Counted from the stretch's first letter, positions 52,189 through 61,202 are shown. The stretch: 64,000 bases of DNA from Paraclostridium dentum (GCF_012922555.1 NZ_WIPK01000001.1:248001-312000), one strand, 5' to 3'. Translations and numbers: made by a program. Notes: generated by a model from the sequence alone, not told the origin.

Positions 52189-52202
52189 TGCAAATGGTTG
52201 CA
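52189..52202. promoter_or_regulatory. secondary LacI-type operator
   Basis: TGCAAATGGTTGCA has the same TGCAA and TTGCA half-sites as the large palindrome at 52328, 64 bases upstream of the EIICB promoter -35. Confidence 0.5.
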
Positions 52203-52252
52203 TTGTTGAAATTAATGATTTGTATTAAATTTAGAAAAAAATTAAAAAATCC

Positions 52253-52281
52253 TTGAAAACATTTTCATAGGATGTTATAAT
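52253..52281 (+). promoter_or_regulatory. promoter of the alpha-glucoside operon with embedded cre-like site
   Basis: TTGAAA (52253) and TATAAT (52276), 17 bases apart, form a near-ideal sigma-A promoter. TGAAAACATTTTCA at 52254-52267 overlaps the -35 and spacer, and resembles a CcpA cre site (central CG changed to CA). Glucose repression through CcpA is therefore likely. Confidence 0.7.
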
Positions 52282-52327
52282 TTGCTTATAATAAAGGTGG
52301 GAAATAAAAAAGTTGTATATTTTTTTA

Positions 52328-52357
52328 CCATTCAATGCAATCGATTGCATTGAATGG
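52328..52357. promoter_or_regulatory. 30-bp perfect palindromic LacI-family operator
   Basis: CCATTCAATGCAATC is followed immediately by its exact reverse complement. The core TGCAATCGATTGCA fits LacI-family operators. It lies in the 5' leader, about 47 bases after the -10, where a bound repressor would block elongating polymerase. Confidence 0.75.
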
Positions 52358-52393
52358 AGATAATACTTAAATTAAAAAGGAGATGAGTTTAAA

Positions 52394-54049
52394 ATGAGTA
52401 GTAAAACAAAATTAATTTCATTTGACTTTTGGCAAAAGCTAGGTAAAGCTTTATTAGTGGTTATAGCGGTTATGCCAGCAGCAGGGCTTATGGTTTCTAT
52501 AGGCAAACTTATAGGTATGTCATCTGATGCTCACTTAATAATGACAACAGCAAAAGTTGTGGAAGATATAGGTTGGGGAATAATTGGAAACCTACATATA
52601 CTATTTGCTGTTGCAATAGGAGGATCTTGGGCAAAAGAAAGAGCAGGAGGAGCTTTTGCTGCTGTAATTGCATTTATATTAATAAATCGTATCACGGGAG
52701 TTGTACTTGGTGTAAATGCAGATATGCTTTTAGATCCACAAGCAACAGTAACTTCTTTAACAGGATCTACACTTTTAGTTAAAGATTATTTCACATCTAT
52801 ATTAGGTGCACCAGCACTTAACATGGGAGTGTTTGTTGGTATAATATCAGGGTTTATGGGAGCTGTACTTTATAATAAATTCTACAACTTTGATAAACTT
52901 CCTAAGGCTTTAGCATTTTTTAATGGAAAACGTTTTGTTCCATTTGTTGTTATATTAGGTTCTGTAATAGCTGCAATTATATTATCTATAATTTGGCCAT
53001 TTGCACAGGGAGCTTTAAATGCTTTTGGTATGTGGATTGCATCTTCTAAAGATACTGCTCCGGTTTTAGCGCCATTTGTATATGGAACACTTGAAAGATT
53101 ATTACTACCATTTGGACTTCATCATATGATAACTGTGCCTATGAACTATACAGAACTTGGAGGTATATATCATATTGCAACAGGAGCAGCTGCAGGAACT
53201 ACAGTTGCAGGGCAAGATCCATTATGGCTTGCATGGATAACTGATTTAATTAACTTTAAATCTGCAGGAGATATGGCATCGTATAAAGAGTTATTAACAA
53301 GTATAACACCAGCTCGTTTTAAAGCAGGGCAGGTTATATTATCAACTGCATCACTTGCAGGTATATCTTTAGCAATGTACAAAAATGTTGATAAAGATAA
53401 AGCTAAAAATTACAAACCTATATTTATATCTGCTATGCTAGCATGTTTCTTAACTGGGGTTACAGAACCAATAGAATTTATGTTTATGTTTATATCACCA
53501 GTTTTATATATAGTTTATGCAATTCTTACAGGACTTGCATTTGCACTTGCAGATATAATTCACTTAAGAGTGCATGCTTTTGGATTTATAGAATTTTTAA
53601 CTCGTACTCCAATGCTTGTTAAAGCAGGACTTACAATGGATTTAGTTAATTTCTTTATATCATGTGCTGTATTTTTCTTATTAAACTTTGGAATATTTAA
53701 TTTCTTAATCAAGAAGTTTAATATTGCAACACCAGGACGTAAAGGAAACTATATAGAAGAAAGTAATGAAGAAGAGAGCAAAAAGACAGATACTAATAAT
53801 ATAGCTCAAGATGTATTATCAAGTAAAATAATCAACTTACTTGGAGGAGCTGATAATATAGAAGATGTAGATGCATGTATGACTAGATTAAGAGTAACTG
53901 TAAAAGATGTGAGCTTGGTTGGAAGTGAAAAAGATTGGAAGGCACTTGGAGCATTAGGACTTATTGTTAAAGATAGAGGGGTCCAAGCGATATATGGACC
54001 AAAGGCTGATGTTTTAAAATCTAATATATTAGATATGTTAGGAGTGTAA
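52394..54049 (+). CDS. PTS EIICB, maltose/glucose family (MalX-like)
   Basis: A 551-residue sugar permease. The EIIC membrane domain (about 10-440) has the family signatures FGLHHMITVPMNYTELGG and TGVTEPIEFMFMF. A linker follows, then the EIIB domain (about 470-551) with the phosphorylated Cys in EDVDACMTRLRV. The C-then-B order is that of the glucose/maltose type, not the B-then-C trehalose type. There is no EIIA domain or gene in the cluster, so EIIA must come from elsewhere. The sugar is probably maltose or a related alpha-glucoside, judging by the glucosidase downstream. Confidence 0.9.
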   Translation: MSSKTKLISFDFWQKLGKALLVVIAVMPAAGLMVSIGKLIGMSSDAHLIMTTAKVVEDIGWGIIGNLHILFAVAIGGSWAKERAGGAFAAVIAFILINRITGVVLGVNADMLLDPQATVTSLTGSTLLVKDYFTSILGAPALNMGVFVGIISGFMGAVLYNKFYNFDKLPKALAFFNGKRFVPFVVILGSVIAAIILSIIWPFAQGALNAFGMWIASSKDTAPVLAPFVYGTLERLLLPFGLHHMITVPMNYTELGGIYHIATGAAAGTTVAGQDPLWLAWITDLINFKSAGDMASYKELLTSITPARFKAGQVILSTASLAGISLAMYKNVDKDKAKNYKPIFISAMLACFLTGVTEPIEFMFMFISPVLYIVYAILTGLAFALADIIHLRVHAFGFIEFLTRTPMLVKAGLTMDLVNFFISCAVFFLLNFGIFNFLIKKFNIATPGRKGNYIEESNEEESKKTDTNNIAQDVLSSKIINLLGGADNIEDVDACMTRLRVTVKDVSLVGSEKDWKALGALGLIVKDRGVQAIYGPKADVLKSNILDMLGV

Positions 54050-54053
54050 AACA

Positions 54054-54842
54054 GTGAAGCTTTTAACATTGAATTGCCACTCTTGGCAAGAAGATAATCA
54101 AATTGAAAAAATATCTTATATAGCTAAGGTCATAAATGAAAAAGAATATGACGCTATAGCTCTTCAAGAAGTAAGTCAATTAATATGTTCAGATATAGCT
54201 TATGATAATGTGAAAGCAAATAACTTTGCATTATTACTTCAAGATGAATTAAAAAAACTTGGAAATGAGAATTACACACTCCATTGGGATGTTGCTCATA
54301 TAGGCTATGATATATATGAAGAGGGGCTTTGTCTTATGACAAAGCTTCCTGTAGTTAAAAAGGAAAGTTTTAACATATCTATAAGCGATGATATTAATTT
54401 TTGGAAAACTAGAAAAATAGTTAAGTTAAATGTAGTTTATAACAATTATGAAATTAGTTTATATTCGTGTCATTTAGGATGGTGGAATGACGAAGAAGAG
54501 CCATTCAAAGAACAGTTTGATAAACTTTTTATGCAAATTGAAAATGATAAATTTGCATTTGTGATGGGTGATTTTAATAATAATGCTAATGTAGAAAATG
54601 AAGGATATGATTATATTTGTGAAAAATTATTTGACACATATAATTTATCAAAAAATAAAGATTCAGGAATAACTGTAAAAGGAAAAATTGCAGGGTGGGA
54701 TAAAAATAAAGAAAACTTAAGGCTAGATTTAATTCTTTCAAATAAAGAAATTAAAGTAGAAAGTTCTAATGTTATTTTTAATGGAATAAATAAAAATGTG
54801 GTATCAGACCATTATGGGGTAGAGGTAGTTGTAAGTATATAG
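54054..54842 (+). CDS. endonuclease/exonuclease/phosphatase-family enzyme
   Basis: The 262-residue protein has the EEP fold. Catalytic motifs are LTLNCHS near the start, ALQEVS (metal Glu near residue 38), the FVMGDFNN motif near 175 and the C-terminal SDHYGVEV (His near 255). The fold covers nucleases and phosphodiesterases, but this gene sits four bases after the EIICB stop inside a sugar cluster. A sugar-phosphate or phosphodiester substrate is therefore more likely than DNA. The GTG start uses the AGGAG at the end of the EIICB gene. The true reaction is unknown. Confidence 0.8.
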   Translation: MKLLTLNCHSWQEDNQIEKISYIAKVINEKEYDAIALQEVSQLICSDIAYDNVKANNFALLLQDELKKLGNENYTLHWDVAHIGYDIYEEGLCLMTKLPVVKKESFNISISDDINFWKTRKIVKLNVVYNNYEISLYSCHLGWWNDEEEPFKEQFDKLFMQIENDKFAFVMGDFNNNANVENEGYDYICEKLFDTYNLSKNKDSGITVKGKIAGWDKNKENLRLDLILSNKEIKVESSNVIFNGINKNVVSDHYGVEVVVSI

Positions 54843-54854
54843 TGTATGTAAGTG

Positions 54855-54943
54855 GATTTGTGGAGAATGTAGTTGTTTCCTTCACACAAGGTACAAAAAA
54901 CGTACCTTAAGTGTTTCGTCAACAGCTACATTCTCCACAAATC
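54855..54943. repeat. 89-nt long hairpin inside the sugar cluster
   Basis: GATTTGTGGAGAATGTAG at 54855-54872 is the exact reverse complement of 54926-54943. Nested inside is a second hairpin, AAGGTAC pairing with GTACCTT. No T-run follows, so it does not look like an intrinsic terminator. It fills most of the gap between the EEP gene and the glucosidase gene. Confidence 0.7.
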
Positions 54944-54988
54944 ATAGAAACGATGTAAGAGAATGGAAAGTTATGGAGGTTGATATAT

Positions 54989-56650
54989 ATGAAGAAAACT
55001 TGGTGGAAAGAAGCCGTAGCGTATCAAGTTTATCCTAGAAGTTTTAAAGATTCTAATGGAGATGGAATTGGAGATTTAAGAGGGATTATACAAAAGTTAG
55101 ATTATATAAAAGATTTAGGAATAGATGTAATATGGGTTTCACCTTTTTATAAGTCTCCTAATGATGATAATGGATATGATATTAGTGATTATAGAGATAT
55201 TATGGATGAATTTGGTAGTATGAAAGATTTTGATGAACTATTAGATGAAGTTCATAAAAGAGGAATGAAGTTAATTATAGATTTAGTAATAAATCATACT
55301 AGCGATGAACATCCTTGGTTTGTGGAATCTAGATCTTCTAAAGATAGCAAAAAAAGAGATTGGTATATATGGAAAGATGGAAAGGATAGTAAAGAACCAA
55401 ATAACTGGGAAAGTATATTTGGAGGATCTGCATGGGTTAAAGATGATTTAACAAATCAATACTATCTACACCTTTTTACTAAAAAGCAGCCAGATTTAAA
55501 CTGGGAAAATAAAGATATGAGATTAGCTATATATGACATGATGAACTGGTGGCTAGAAAAAGGTATAGATGGATTTAGAGTAGATGCAATTAGTCATATA
55601 AACAAAGAAAAAGGGCTTTTAGATATGCCAAATCCAGATAATTTAAAATATGTTTCATGTTTTGAAAAGCATATGAATGTAGATGGAATTCACAATTATT
55701 TAAAAGATATAAAAGAAAATACTTATGGAAATTATGATGTTATGACAGTTGGAGAAGCTAATGGAGTAACTCCTGAGGATGCTCATCTTTGGGTATCAGA
55801 AAAAGACGGTAAGTTTGATATGGTATTTCAGTTTGAGCATTTAGATTTGTGGAATAGTGATATGGATAAGACTCTTGATTTAGTTGAATTTAAAAAAGTA
55901 TTAAGCAAATGGCAAACCAATTTACATGGATTAGGATGGAATGCTTTATTCATAGAAAATCATGATATACCTAGGATTGTATCTATGTTAGGTAATGATA
56001 AAGAGTATTGGTATGAAAGTGCTACGTGCTTAGGGCTTATGTATTTTATGCAAGAGGGGACTCCTTTTATATATCAAGGTCAAGAAATAGGGATGACAAA
56101 TGTAGAATTTAAAAATATTGAAGATTACAATGATGTAAAAACTAAAAATAACTATTATATAGGATTAGATTCAGGTGATAGTCATGAAGAGCTTATGAAA
56201 CGAGCATGGAGGTTATCTAGAGACAATGCAAGAACTCCTATGCAGTGGAGTATTAGCGATTTTGGAGGGTTTAGTAGTGTAACACCTTGGATAGGAATAA
56301 ATCCAAACTATAAAAATATAAATGTTGAAAATCAACTAATAGATAAAAACTCTATATTAAACTTTTATAAAAGTATGATTAAAATTAGAAAAGAATATGA
56401 AGCTTTAATATATGGTGAGTATAAATTAATATTAGAAAATGATACAAAGATATATGCATATGAACGAGTATTAGATAATAGTAAATTTTTAGTAATTACT
56501 AATATGTCTAATGATAATGTTTTATATAATTACGATGAAGTAAAATTAAATTACAGAAACTTAATTTTATCAAATATAGAAGTAAAAGAGCATGATATAA
56601 TAAGTTCGGTGAATTTAAACCCTTGGGAATGTAGATTATATAAAATATAA
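54989..56650 (+). CDS. GH13 alpha-glucosidase (oligo-1,6-glucosidase type)
   Basis: A 553-residue glycoside hydrolase family 13 enzyme. The catalytic residues are Asp199 in GFRVDAIS (nucleophile), Glu256 in VGEANG (acid/base) and Asp326 in IENHDIPR, positions nearly the same as in Bacillus oligo-1,6-glucosidase. Other family regions ([13 protein letters not shown]) are intact. It is cytoplasmic, without a signal peptide. It may cleave maltose, isomaltose or their phosphates; a trehalose-6-phosphate hydrolase cannot be excluded. The ATG at 54989 has GGAGGT eight bases upstream. Confidence 0.91.
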   Translation: MKKTWWKEAVAYQVYPRSFKDSNGDGIGDLRGIIQKLDYIKDLGIDVIWVSPFYKSPNDDNGYDISDYRDIMDEFGSMKDFDELLDEVHKRGMKLIIDLVINHTSDEHPWFVESRSSKDSKKRDWYIWKDGKDSKEPNNWESIFGGSAWVKDDLTNQYYLHLFTKKQPDLNWENKDMRLAIYDMMNWWLEKGIDGFRVDAISHINKEKGLLDMPNPDNLKYVSCFEKHMNVDGIHNYLKDIKENTYGNYDVMTVGEANGVTPEDAHLWVSEKDGKFDMVFQFEHLDLWNSDMDKTLDLVEFKKVLSKWQTNLHGLGWNALFIENHDIPRIVSMLGNDKEYWYESATCLGLMYFMQEGTPFIYQGQEIGMTNVEFKNIEDYNDVKTKNNYYIGLDSGDSHEELMKRAWRLSRDNARTPMQWSISDFGGFSSVTPWIGINPNYKNINVENQLIDKNSILNFYKSMIKIRKEYEALIYGEYKLILENDTKIYAYERVLDNSKFLVITNMSNDNVLYNYDEVKLNYRNLILSNIEVKEHDIISSVNLNPWECRLYKI

Positions 56651-56664
56651 TAAGGAGTATTTAT

Positions 56665-57216
56665 ATGACTGAAAAAGAAAAAATGCTAAAAGGAGATGCG
56701 TATATTGCATCTGATCCAGAGCTAGTAAAAGATAGACAAAAAGCTAGGATATTAACAAGATTATATAATCAAACTATAGAGACTGATGATTATACAAAAA
56801 ATGAAATTTTAAGAAAATTACTTGGATCTACAGGGGAAAATGTATATATAGAACCAAGTTTTAAATGCGATTATGGTTACAATATACATTTAGGTGAAAA
56901 TTTTTATGCTAATTTTGATTGTATAATGTTAGATGTATGCGAAATTAAAATTGGTAAAAATGCTATGTTAGCTCCAAATGTTCAAATATACACAGCCTAT
57001 CATCCGATAGATCCTAAATTAAGAATTTCAGGAATCGAATATGGATCTCCAGTAACAATAGGAGATAATGTATGGATAGGCGGGGGTGCTATAATAAATC
57101 CAGGTGTAACCATAGGTGATAATGCTGTTATAGGATCTGGTAGTGTTGTTACAAAAGATATACCATCTAATTGTGTAGCTGTAGGAAATCCGTGTAAAGT
57201 AATTAAAAATATTTAA
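56665..57216 (+). CDS. maltose O-acetyltransferase-like sugar acetyltransferase
   Basis: A 183-residue left-handed beta-helix (hexapeptide repeat) acetyltransferase. The N-terminal maltose acetyltransferase domain starts [20 protein letters not shown], and the repeats run through [18 protein letters not shown] to the C terminus. A catalytic His is in TAYHP near residue 113. The family acetylates maltose and other sugars with acetyl-CoA, and is thought to mark surplus sugar for export. It lies 14 bases after the glucosidase and closes the operon. The match to the Maa/LacA group is strong; the substrate is inferred from context. Confidence 0.88.
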   Translation: MTEKEKMLKGDAYIASDPELVKDRQKARILTRLYNQTIETDDYTKNEILRKLLGSTGENVYIEPSFKCDYGYNIHLGENFYANFDCIMLDVCEIKIGKNAMLAPNVQIYTAYHPIDPKLRISGIEYGSPVTIGDNVWIGGGAIINPGVTIGDNAVIGSGSVVTKDIPSNCVAVGNPCKVIKNI

Positions 57217-57218
57217 AT

Positions 57219-57263
57219 AAAAAATTAAATGGCTATCTTATGAGATAGCCGTTTAATTTTTTA
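57219..57263. terminator. bidirectional terminator between acetyltransferase and TetR genes
   Basis: AAAAATTAAATGGCTATCT pairs with AGATAGCCGTTTAATTTTT (one mismatched or wobble position), with T- and A-runs on each side. Confidence 0.9.
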
Positions 57264-57843
57264 TAACTGAATTAGAAACAGAAACTATAATATTAGATGT
57301 TATACAAGCTAACTCAGAAGGGGTTTCAATCATTCCATCTTCAAGCCATCTGGATATAATTCCAATATGCATTGATGTTGCTGTTTCAATTAAATATTTT
57401 AGAGGGATACAAAATGCATCTGGAGTTTTTATTACAGATATTTTTTTTATCAATTCTTCGATTAGACTTTTAAACTTCAATTGAAAATTTAAGTCTCCAT
57501 TTCCGCCTAGTATAACTTTTACAAAGTCAGAGTTTTTACCTATACATTCATAAACGCAGCTTAAAAAAGGAATTATAGTAGTTGCATCTTGTATGGGTAA
57601 AGATTGAGGGTTAAATATTTTAAATGCATCAGCTAATACTTCTCTTATTTCGTTTAATATATCATTTTGACTTTGTTCTAATAAATCGTATTTATCCATG
57701 TAATGTAGGTAAAAAGTAGCTCTGTTAATATTAGCTTTGTCAGTAATATCTTTTATAGTAATCTTATCAAATGGTTTTTCTTTCATTAATACTGTTAAAG
57801 AGTCCTTAATTACACTTCTAGTTTTTAAAATTCTTCTATCCAT
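57253..57843 (-). CDS. TetR-family regulator of ABC exporter
   Basis: A 196-residue TetR-type regulator. The N-terminal helix-turn-helix is at about 8-55 (ITIKDITDKANINRATFYLHY), with a C-terminal ligand-binding domain that has the LEQSQNDI and SMHIGIISRWLEDGM segments of the TetR_C group. It is divergent from an ABC exporter operon, and two palindromes lie between. It probably represses both itself and the exporter until a toxic compound binds. The ATG has a GGAGG upstream. Confidence 0.88.
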   Translation of the reverse strand: MDRRILKTRSVIKDSLTVLMKEKPFDKITIKDITDKANINRATFYLHYMDKYDLLEQSQNDILNEIREVLADAFKIFNPQSLPIQDATTIIPFLSCVYECIGKNSDFVKVILGGNGDLNFQLKFKSLIEELIKKISVIKTPDAFCIPLKYLIETATSMHIGIISRWLEDGMIETPSELACITSNIIVSVSNSVIKN

Positions 57844-57883
57844 AATAGCCTCCTAAACTAAATATAATCAACAAAATCATGAA

Positions 57884-57905
57884 ATGTGTTTAATAATAAA
57901 CACAT
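57884..57905. promoter_or_regulatory. candidate TetR operator 1
   Basis: ATGTGTTTA and TAAACACAT form a perfect 9-bp inverted repeat with four bases between. It lies 41 bases before the TetR gene start. Confidence 0.5.
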
Positions 57906-57963
57906 CGAGAGTTTTTAATTATTGTTATATATTATGACTTAATTATAATTATAATATAAGGAT

Positions 57964-57984
57964 TAATCAACACTGTGTCGATTA
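57964..57984. promoter_or_regulatory. candidate TetR operator 2
   Basis: TAATCAACAC, a central T and GTGTCGATTA form a palindrome with one mismatched pair. It lies just before the ribosome binding site of the ABC ATPase gene. The shared ACAC/GTGT half-sites link it to operator 1. Confidence 0.45.
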
Positions 57985-57997
57985 AAAGGAGGTTAAC

Positions 57998-58714
57998 ATG
58001 AGTATTGTTAAAGTAAAAAATATTACTAAGGAAATTTCTAAAATTAAAATTCTTGATAATGTAAGTTTAGAAATTGAAGAGGGAGAAATCTTAGGATTAA
58101 TAGGACCATCTGGGTCTGGAAAGAGTACATTTATAAAATCTATTATAGGTATGGAAAAAATTACTTGTGGAGAAGTATTCATATTAGGAAAGAAAATACC
58201 AAATAGAAACGTATTGCAAAGTATTGGATATATGGCTCAATCTGATGCTCTATATGAGGATTTGACTGGTAACGAAAACTTAGAATTTTTTGCTAAAATA
58301 TTTTCAATAAATAAGTATGAGATAAATAAAAGAATAGAGTATGTATCAAATTTAGTTAATATGCAAAATGATTTAAATAAAAAGGTTAAATATTATTCAG
58401 GGGGTATGAAAAGAAGGTTATCATTAGCTATATCATTAATACAGGACCCAAAGATTTTAATACTAGATGAACCTACTGTAGGAATTGATCCTAAACTTAG
58501 ACTTAGTATTTGGAATGAGCTAAATAAATTAAAATTAAATGGGAAATCCATAATAATAACAACTCACGTAATGGATGAAGCTCAAAGATGTGACAAGTTA
58601 GCATTAATAAGAAATGGTAAAATTATAGCAAATGGAACACCTAGTAAATTAAAGGATGAATTTAAAGTAGATACTATTGAGGATATATTCTTAAAAATAG
58701 GAGGTGAAATTTAA
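57998..58714 (+). CDS. ABC transporter ATP-binding subunit, exporter type
   Basis: A 238-residue ATPase with Walker A GPSGSGKST (near 39), signature YSGGMKRRLSLA (near 135), Walker B ILILDEPTVGIDP (near 155) and the switch His in ITTHVMDEA. This is the drug-export (CcmA/DRA) type, and its partner permease overlaps it by one base. A divergent TetR gene and two palindromes indicate inducible multidrug or antibiotic export. The ATG follows AAAAGGAGG at eight bases. Confidence 0.91.
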   Translation: MSIVKVKNITKEISKIKILDNVSLEIEEGEILGLIGPSGSGKSTFIKSIIGMEKITCGEVFILGKKIPNRNVLQSIGYMAQSDALYEDLTGNENLEFFAKIFSINKYEINKRIEYVSNLVNMQNDLNKKVKYYSGGMKRRLSLAISLIQDPKILILDEPTVGIDPKLRLSIWNELNKLKLNGKSIIITTHVMDEAQRCDKLALIRNGKIIANGTPSKLKDEFKVDTIEDIFLKIGGEI

Positions 58715-59781
58715 TGAGGGTAAAAGCTATTATAATAAGAATAATAAAACAAACCATTCATGATAAAAGAACATTAGCACTTATGATGGTTGCACCTATG
58801 ATTGTTATGACTTTAGTTTATTTTTTATTTAACTCTAATGAAGAAAATTTATTAAATGTAGGGGTTTATAATACATCATCAGAGTTTAATGAATCACTTA
58901 AAGATGCAGATCTTAATATAAAAGATTACAGTGATAAAAATAATATTAAAAATAAAATAACAAATCAAAATCTAGATGCGTTTATAGTTAAAAATAATAA
59001 TGAATTAGAAATAACATATGAAAATAGTTCACCAATAAATACAAAAGAAATTAAAGCAAAAGTACAATCAACTATATTAAAAGATGAATTTTTAAAAATT
59101 TCTTCAAAAATTAATAAAAACATTGGAGAAAGTAATAAAATATCGATAAACTCAAGTTATGTATACTCAAATGAAGACTTAACATATTTTGATACTTTAA
59201 GTCCTACACTTATTGGATTCTTTGTATTTTTCTTTGTGTTTTTAGTTTCAGGAATATCTTTATTAAAAGAAAGAACAACAGGTACACTAGATAGACTATT
59301 ATCTACTCCTATAAAAAGAAGTGAAATTGTATTAGGATATTTAATTGGATATGGAATATTTGCTGTAATACAAACTATATTAATAGTTTTATTTTCTATT
59401 TATGTATTGAATATAACTATTGAAGGAAGCATATCATTAGTAGTTATAGTAAACATATTAATTGCTCTTGTAGCATTATCATTAGGACTTCTTTTATCTA
59501 CATTTGCTAATTCAGAGTTTCAAATTATGCAGTTTATACCTATAATAATAGTTCCTCAAATATTTTTCACGGGGTTAATACCTATAGAAAGTATGAGTAT
59601 GTGGCTGCAAAATATAGCTAGAATAATGCCTCTATACTATGGAGCAAGTGCTCTAAGTGGTATCTTTGTAAAAGGTTTTAATTTTTATAATATATATAAT
59701 GATTGTATTATTTTAATAATATTTATAATAGTTTTATATACATTTAATATATTTGGATTAAAGAGATATAGAAAAATATAG
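58714..59781 (+). CDS. ABC-2 type permease
   Basis: A 355-residue membrane subunit with the ABC-2 layout. One N-terminal helix (about 22-40) is followed by a large extracellular domain (about 45-165), then five C-terminal helices from about 168 to 348. The ERTTGTLDRLLSTPIKRSE coupling segment after the second helix is typical. Its ATG shares a base with the stop codon of the ATPase gene, so the pair is translationally coupled. Together they form a half-size exporter; the substrate is unknown. Confidence 0.9.
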   Translation: MRVKAIIIRIIKQTIHDKRTLALMMVAPMIVMTLVYFLFNSNEENLLNVGVYNTSSEFNESLKDADLNIKDYSDKNNIKNKITNQNLDAFIVKNNNELEITYENSSPINTKEIKAKVQSTILKDEFLKISSKINKNIGESNKISINSSYVYSNEDLTYFDTLSPTLIGFFVFFFVFLVSGISLLKERTTGTLDRLLSTPIKRSEIVLGYLIGYGIFAVIQTILIVLFSIYVLNITIEGSISLVVIVNILIALVALSLGLLLSTFANSEFQIMQFIPIIIVPQIFFTGLIPIESMSMWLQNIARIMPLYYGASALSGIFVKGFNFYNIYNDCIILIIFIIVLYTFNIFGLKRYRKI

Positions 59782-59797
59782 TAATAAAGTATAACTT

Positions 59798-59836
59798 TCC
59801 ACATATAAAAACTAATAAAGAAGTTTTATATGTGGA
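59798..59836. promoter_or_regulatory. hairpin overlapping the ribosome binding site of the next gene
   Basis: TCCACATATAAAA at 59798-59810 is the exact reverse complement of TTTTATATGTGGA at 59824-59836. The right arm ends inside the ribosome binding site GGAGGGG of the gene at 59843, so folding could limit its translation. Confidence 0.5.
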
Positions 59837-59842
59837 GGGGTT

Positions 59843-60523
59843 ATGGAAGATTTATTGCATAAGATAGATGAAATGAAATTGAACTTAAATTCTAAAGATA
59901 TTAAATCTATAAAAAAAAGTAAATTAAAGACTATATCCACAAAAGAAATAAATAAAGAAAATAAACAAATTATTACTACTTATAATTATTATGTCAAGCT
60001 TATTAAAAAATTAAAAAAATATTTAAAAACAGAAGAAGATATAATACTTGAAGTTAAAAATGATAAATTAAATAGGATAGTTTGCTTGGCAATAAAATTA
60101 AGTAAAAATGATATGGAAATTTATATGCCTATAGATATAAGAGTATTCATAGGTGATGCTAAAGAGACATATATGGATTGTAGTTATTATAACTTGGAAG
60201 ATGGTGGAATTCTTTATATAAAGGAATTTACATCAGGAAAACCCAATAATGGGTATGGAAAGATAATATTAGAAAATCTAGATTATATAGTGAAAAAAAT
60301 AAATATAAAATTAGACTTATATAATCATTATTTTGAAGAATACACGTTTAACTATATAAAGAGAATAGAGGGAGTAGCAATACCTTCTAAAAGTATAATA
60401 ACACAAGAATCTTTAAATAAAATTTATAGGAAGTATGGATTTGAAGTTGATGAAAAAAATAATATGAGCATGATAAAGATTATTGAAAGTCAAGAAATTG
60501 CATATAATCAGAATATGAACTAA
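59843..60523 (+). CDS. hypothetical protein with GNAT-like C-terminal region
   Basis: A 226-residue, Lys-rich protein. The first 80 residues look helical. The remainder has a strand-helix pattern with GNAT-like features: a strand ending in LYIKEFTSG, the PNNGYGKIILENLDYIV stretch in the position of the acetyl-CoA loop and helix, and KIYRKYGFEVDEKNNMSMIKII at the end, like the last strands of acetyltransferases. The classical glycine motif is incomplete, so the activity is uncertain. The ribosome binding site is partly inside a hairpin. Confidence 0.6.
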   Translation: MEDLLHKIDEMKLNLNSKDIKSIKKSKLKTISTKEINKENKQIITTYNYYVKLIKKLKKYLKTEEDIILEVKNDKLNRIVCLAIKLSKNDMEIYMPIDIRVFIGDAKETYMDCSYYNLEDGGILYIKEFTSGKPNNGYGKIILENLDYIVKKINIKLDLYNHYFEEYTFNYIKRIEGVAIPSKSIITQESLNKIYRKYGFEVDEKNNMSMIKIIESQEIAYNQNMN

Positions 60524-60576
60524 GTTTTTGGTTAAATTAAATATGAAATACACTTATCATCGAGGAGGATTTTATC

Positions 60577-60765
60577 ATGAAAAATAATAAAAATAGACAT
60601 AAAGATAGACCAAAAACTAATGCAGAAAAAAGAAAAGTTTTATTTGAACATGGGTCTGAAATTGGAATAGTAGATGGTAAAAAAATAGGGGCTAGAAACT
60701 CAGGGTCAAGTAAAACTAAAGATGAAAAATTATATGATAAGATAGAAAAAAAGGGAACATATTAA
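60577..60765 (+). CDS. small basic hypothetical protein, 62 residues
   Basis: A very hydrophilic, Lys/Arg-rich protein with a strong GAGGAGG site seven bases before the ATG and a terminator overlapping its stop. The middle reads EHGSEIGIVDGKKIGARNSG. There is no hydrophobic segment. I do not know the family, though its composition suggests nucleic-acid or ribosome contact. Confidence 0.65.
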   Translation: MKNNKNRHKDRPKTNAEKRKVLFEHGSEIGIVDGKKIGARNSGSSKTKDEKLYDKIEKKGTY

Positions 60766-60799
60766 AAAAAGTACAATGCATTTGCATTGTACTTTTTTA
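60764..60799 (+). terminator. intrinsic terminator after 62-residue gene
   Basis: AAAAAAGTACAATGCA pairs perfectly with TGCATTGTACTTTTTT around a two-base loop. Confidence 0.9.
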
Positions 60800-60882
60800 C
60801 ATGCTATATTAACATATTTTCAATGTAAATCATAATATATAAAAGATAATAAATTGAGTAACCTTTCTTAGGAGGAATTTTT

Positions 60883-61158
60883 ATGAAGTATGCAAATTAT
60901 AAATTTGGAAATATAGTTGATATAAGTAATATCAAGGGTCAACCATATAAGTTTATAACAATAGCTACAAATCCAAAAGATATATATACTTTCACTAAGC
61001 TTATTTATAGTGATCAAACATTAATTCTTGATTGTGAATATAATGAAATAAGCATAGATGATTTAGAGATAGGTGATAAAATCGTAGCTTTTCATTCTAA
61101 TGTAATGACTATGAGTATACCACCACAAACTCAAGTTTATATAATAGAAGTGAAATAA
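60883..61158 (+). CDS. small beta-rich hypothetical protein, 91 residues
   Basis: A beta-rich protein with a good AGGAGGAA site. The C-terminal part, EIGDKIVAFHSNVMTMSIPPQTQVYIIEV, has the look of an OB-like or small barrel domain: GD, then a His, a conserved SIPPQ turn and a final strand. It has no signal peptide. It resembles short domains found in secreted Firmicute proteins, but I cannot name the family with confidence. Confidence 0.6.
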   Translation: MKYANYKFGNIVDISNIKGQPYKFITIATNPKDIYTFTKLIYSDQTLILDCEYNEISIDDLEIGDKIVAFHSNVMTMSIPPQTQVYIIEVK

Positions 61159-61160
61159 TA

Positions 61161-61202
61161 AATAAAAGCTGTATAACATAAAAGTTATACAGCTTTTATT
61201 TA
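61161..61202. terminator. bidirectional terminator before second TSUP gene
   Basis: AATAAAAGCTGTATAAC pairs perfectly with GTTATACAGCTTTTATT. It serves the convergent genes on both sides. Confidence 0.9.

Noticed and set aside
54855-54943. The long hairpin as a terminator of the EEP gene
   Set aside because: No T-run follows the right arm on either strand.
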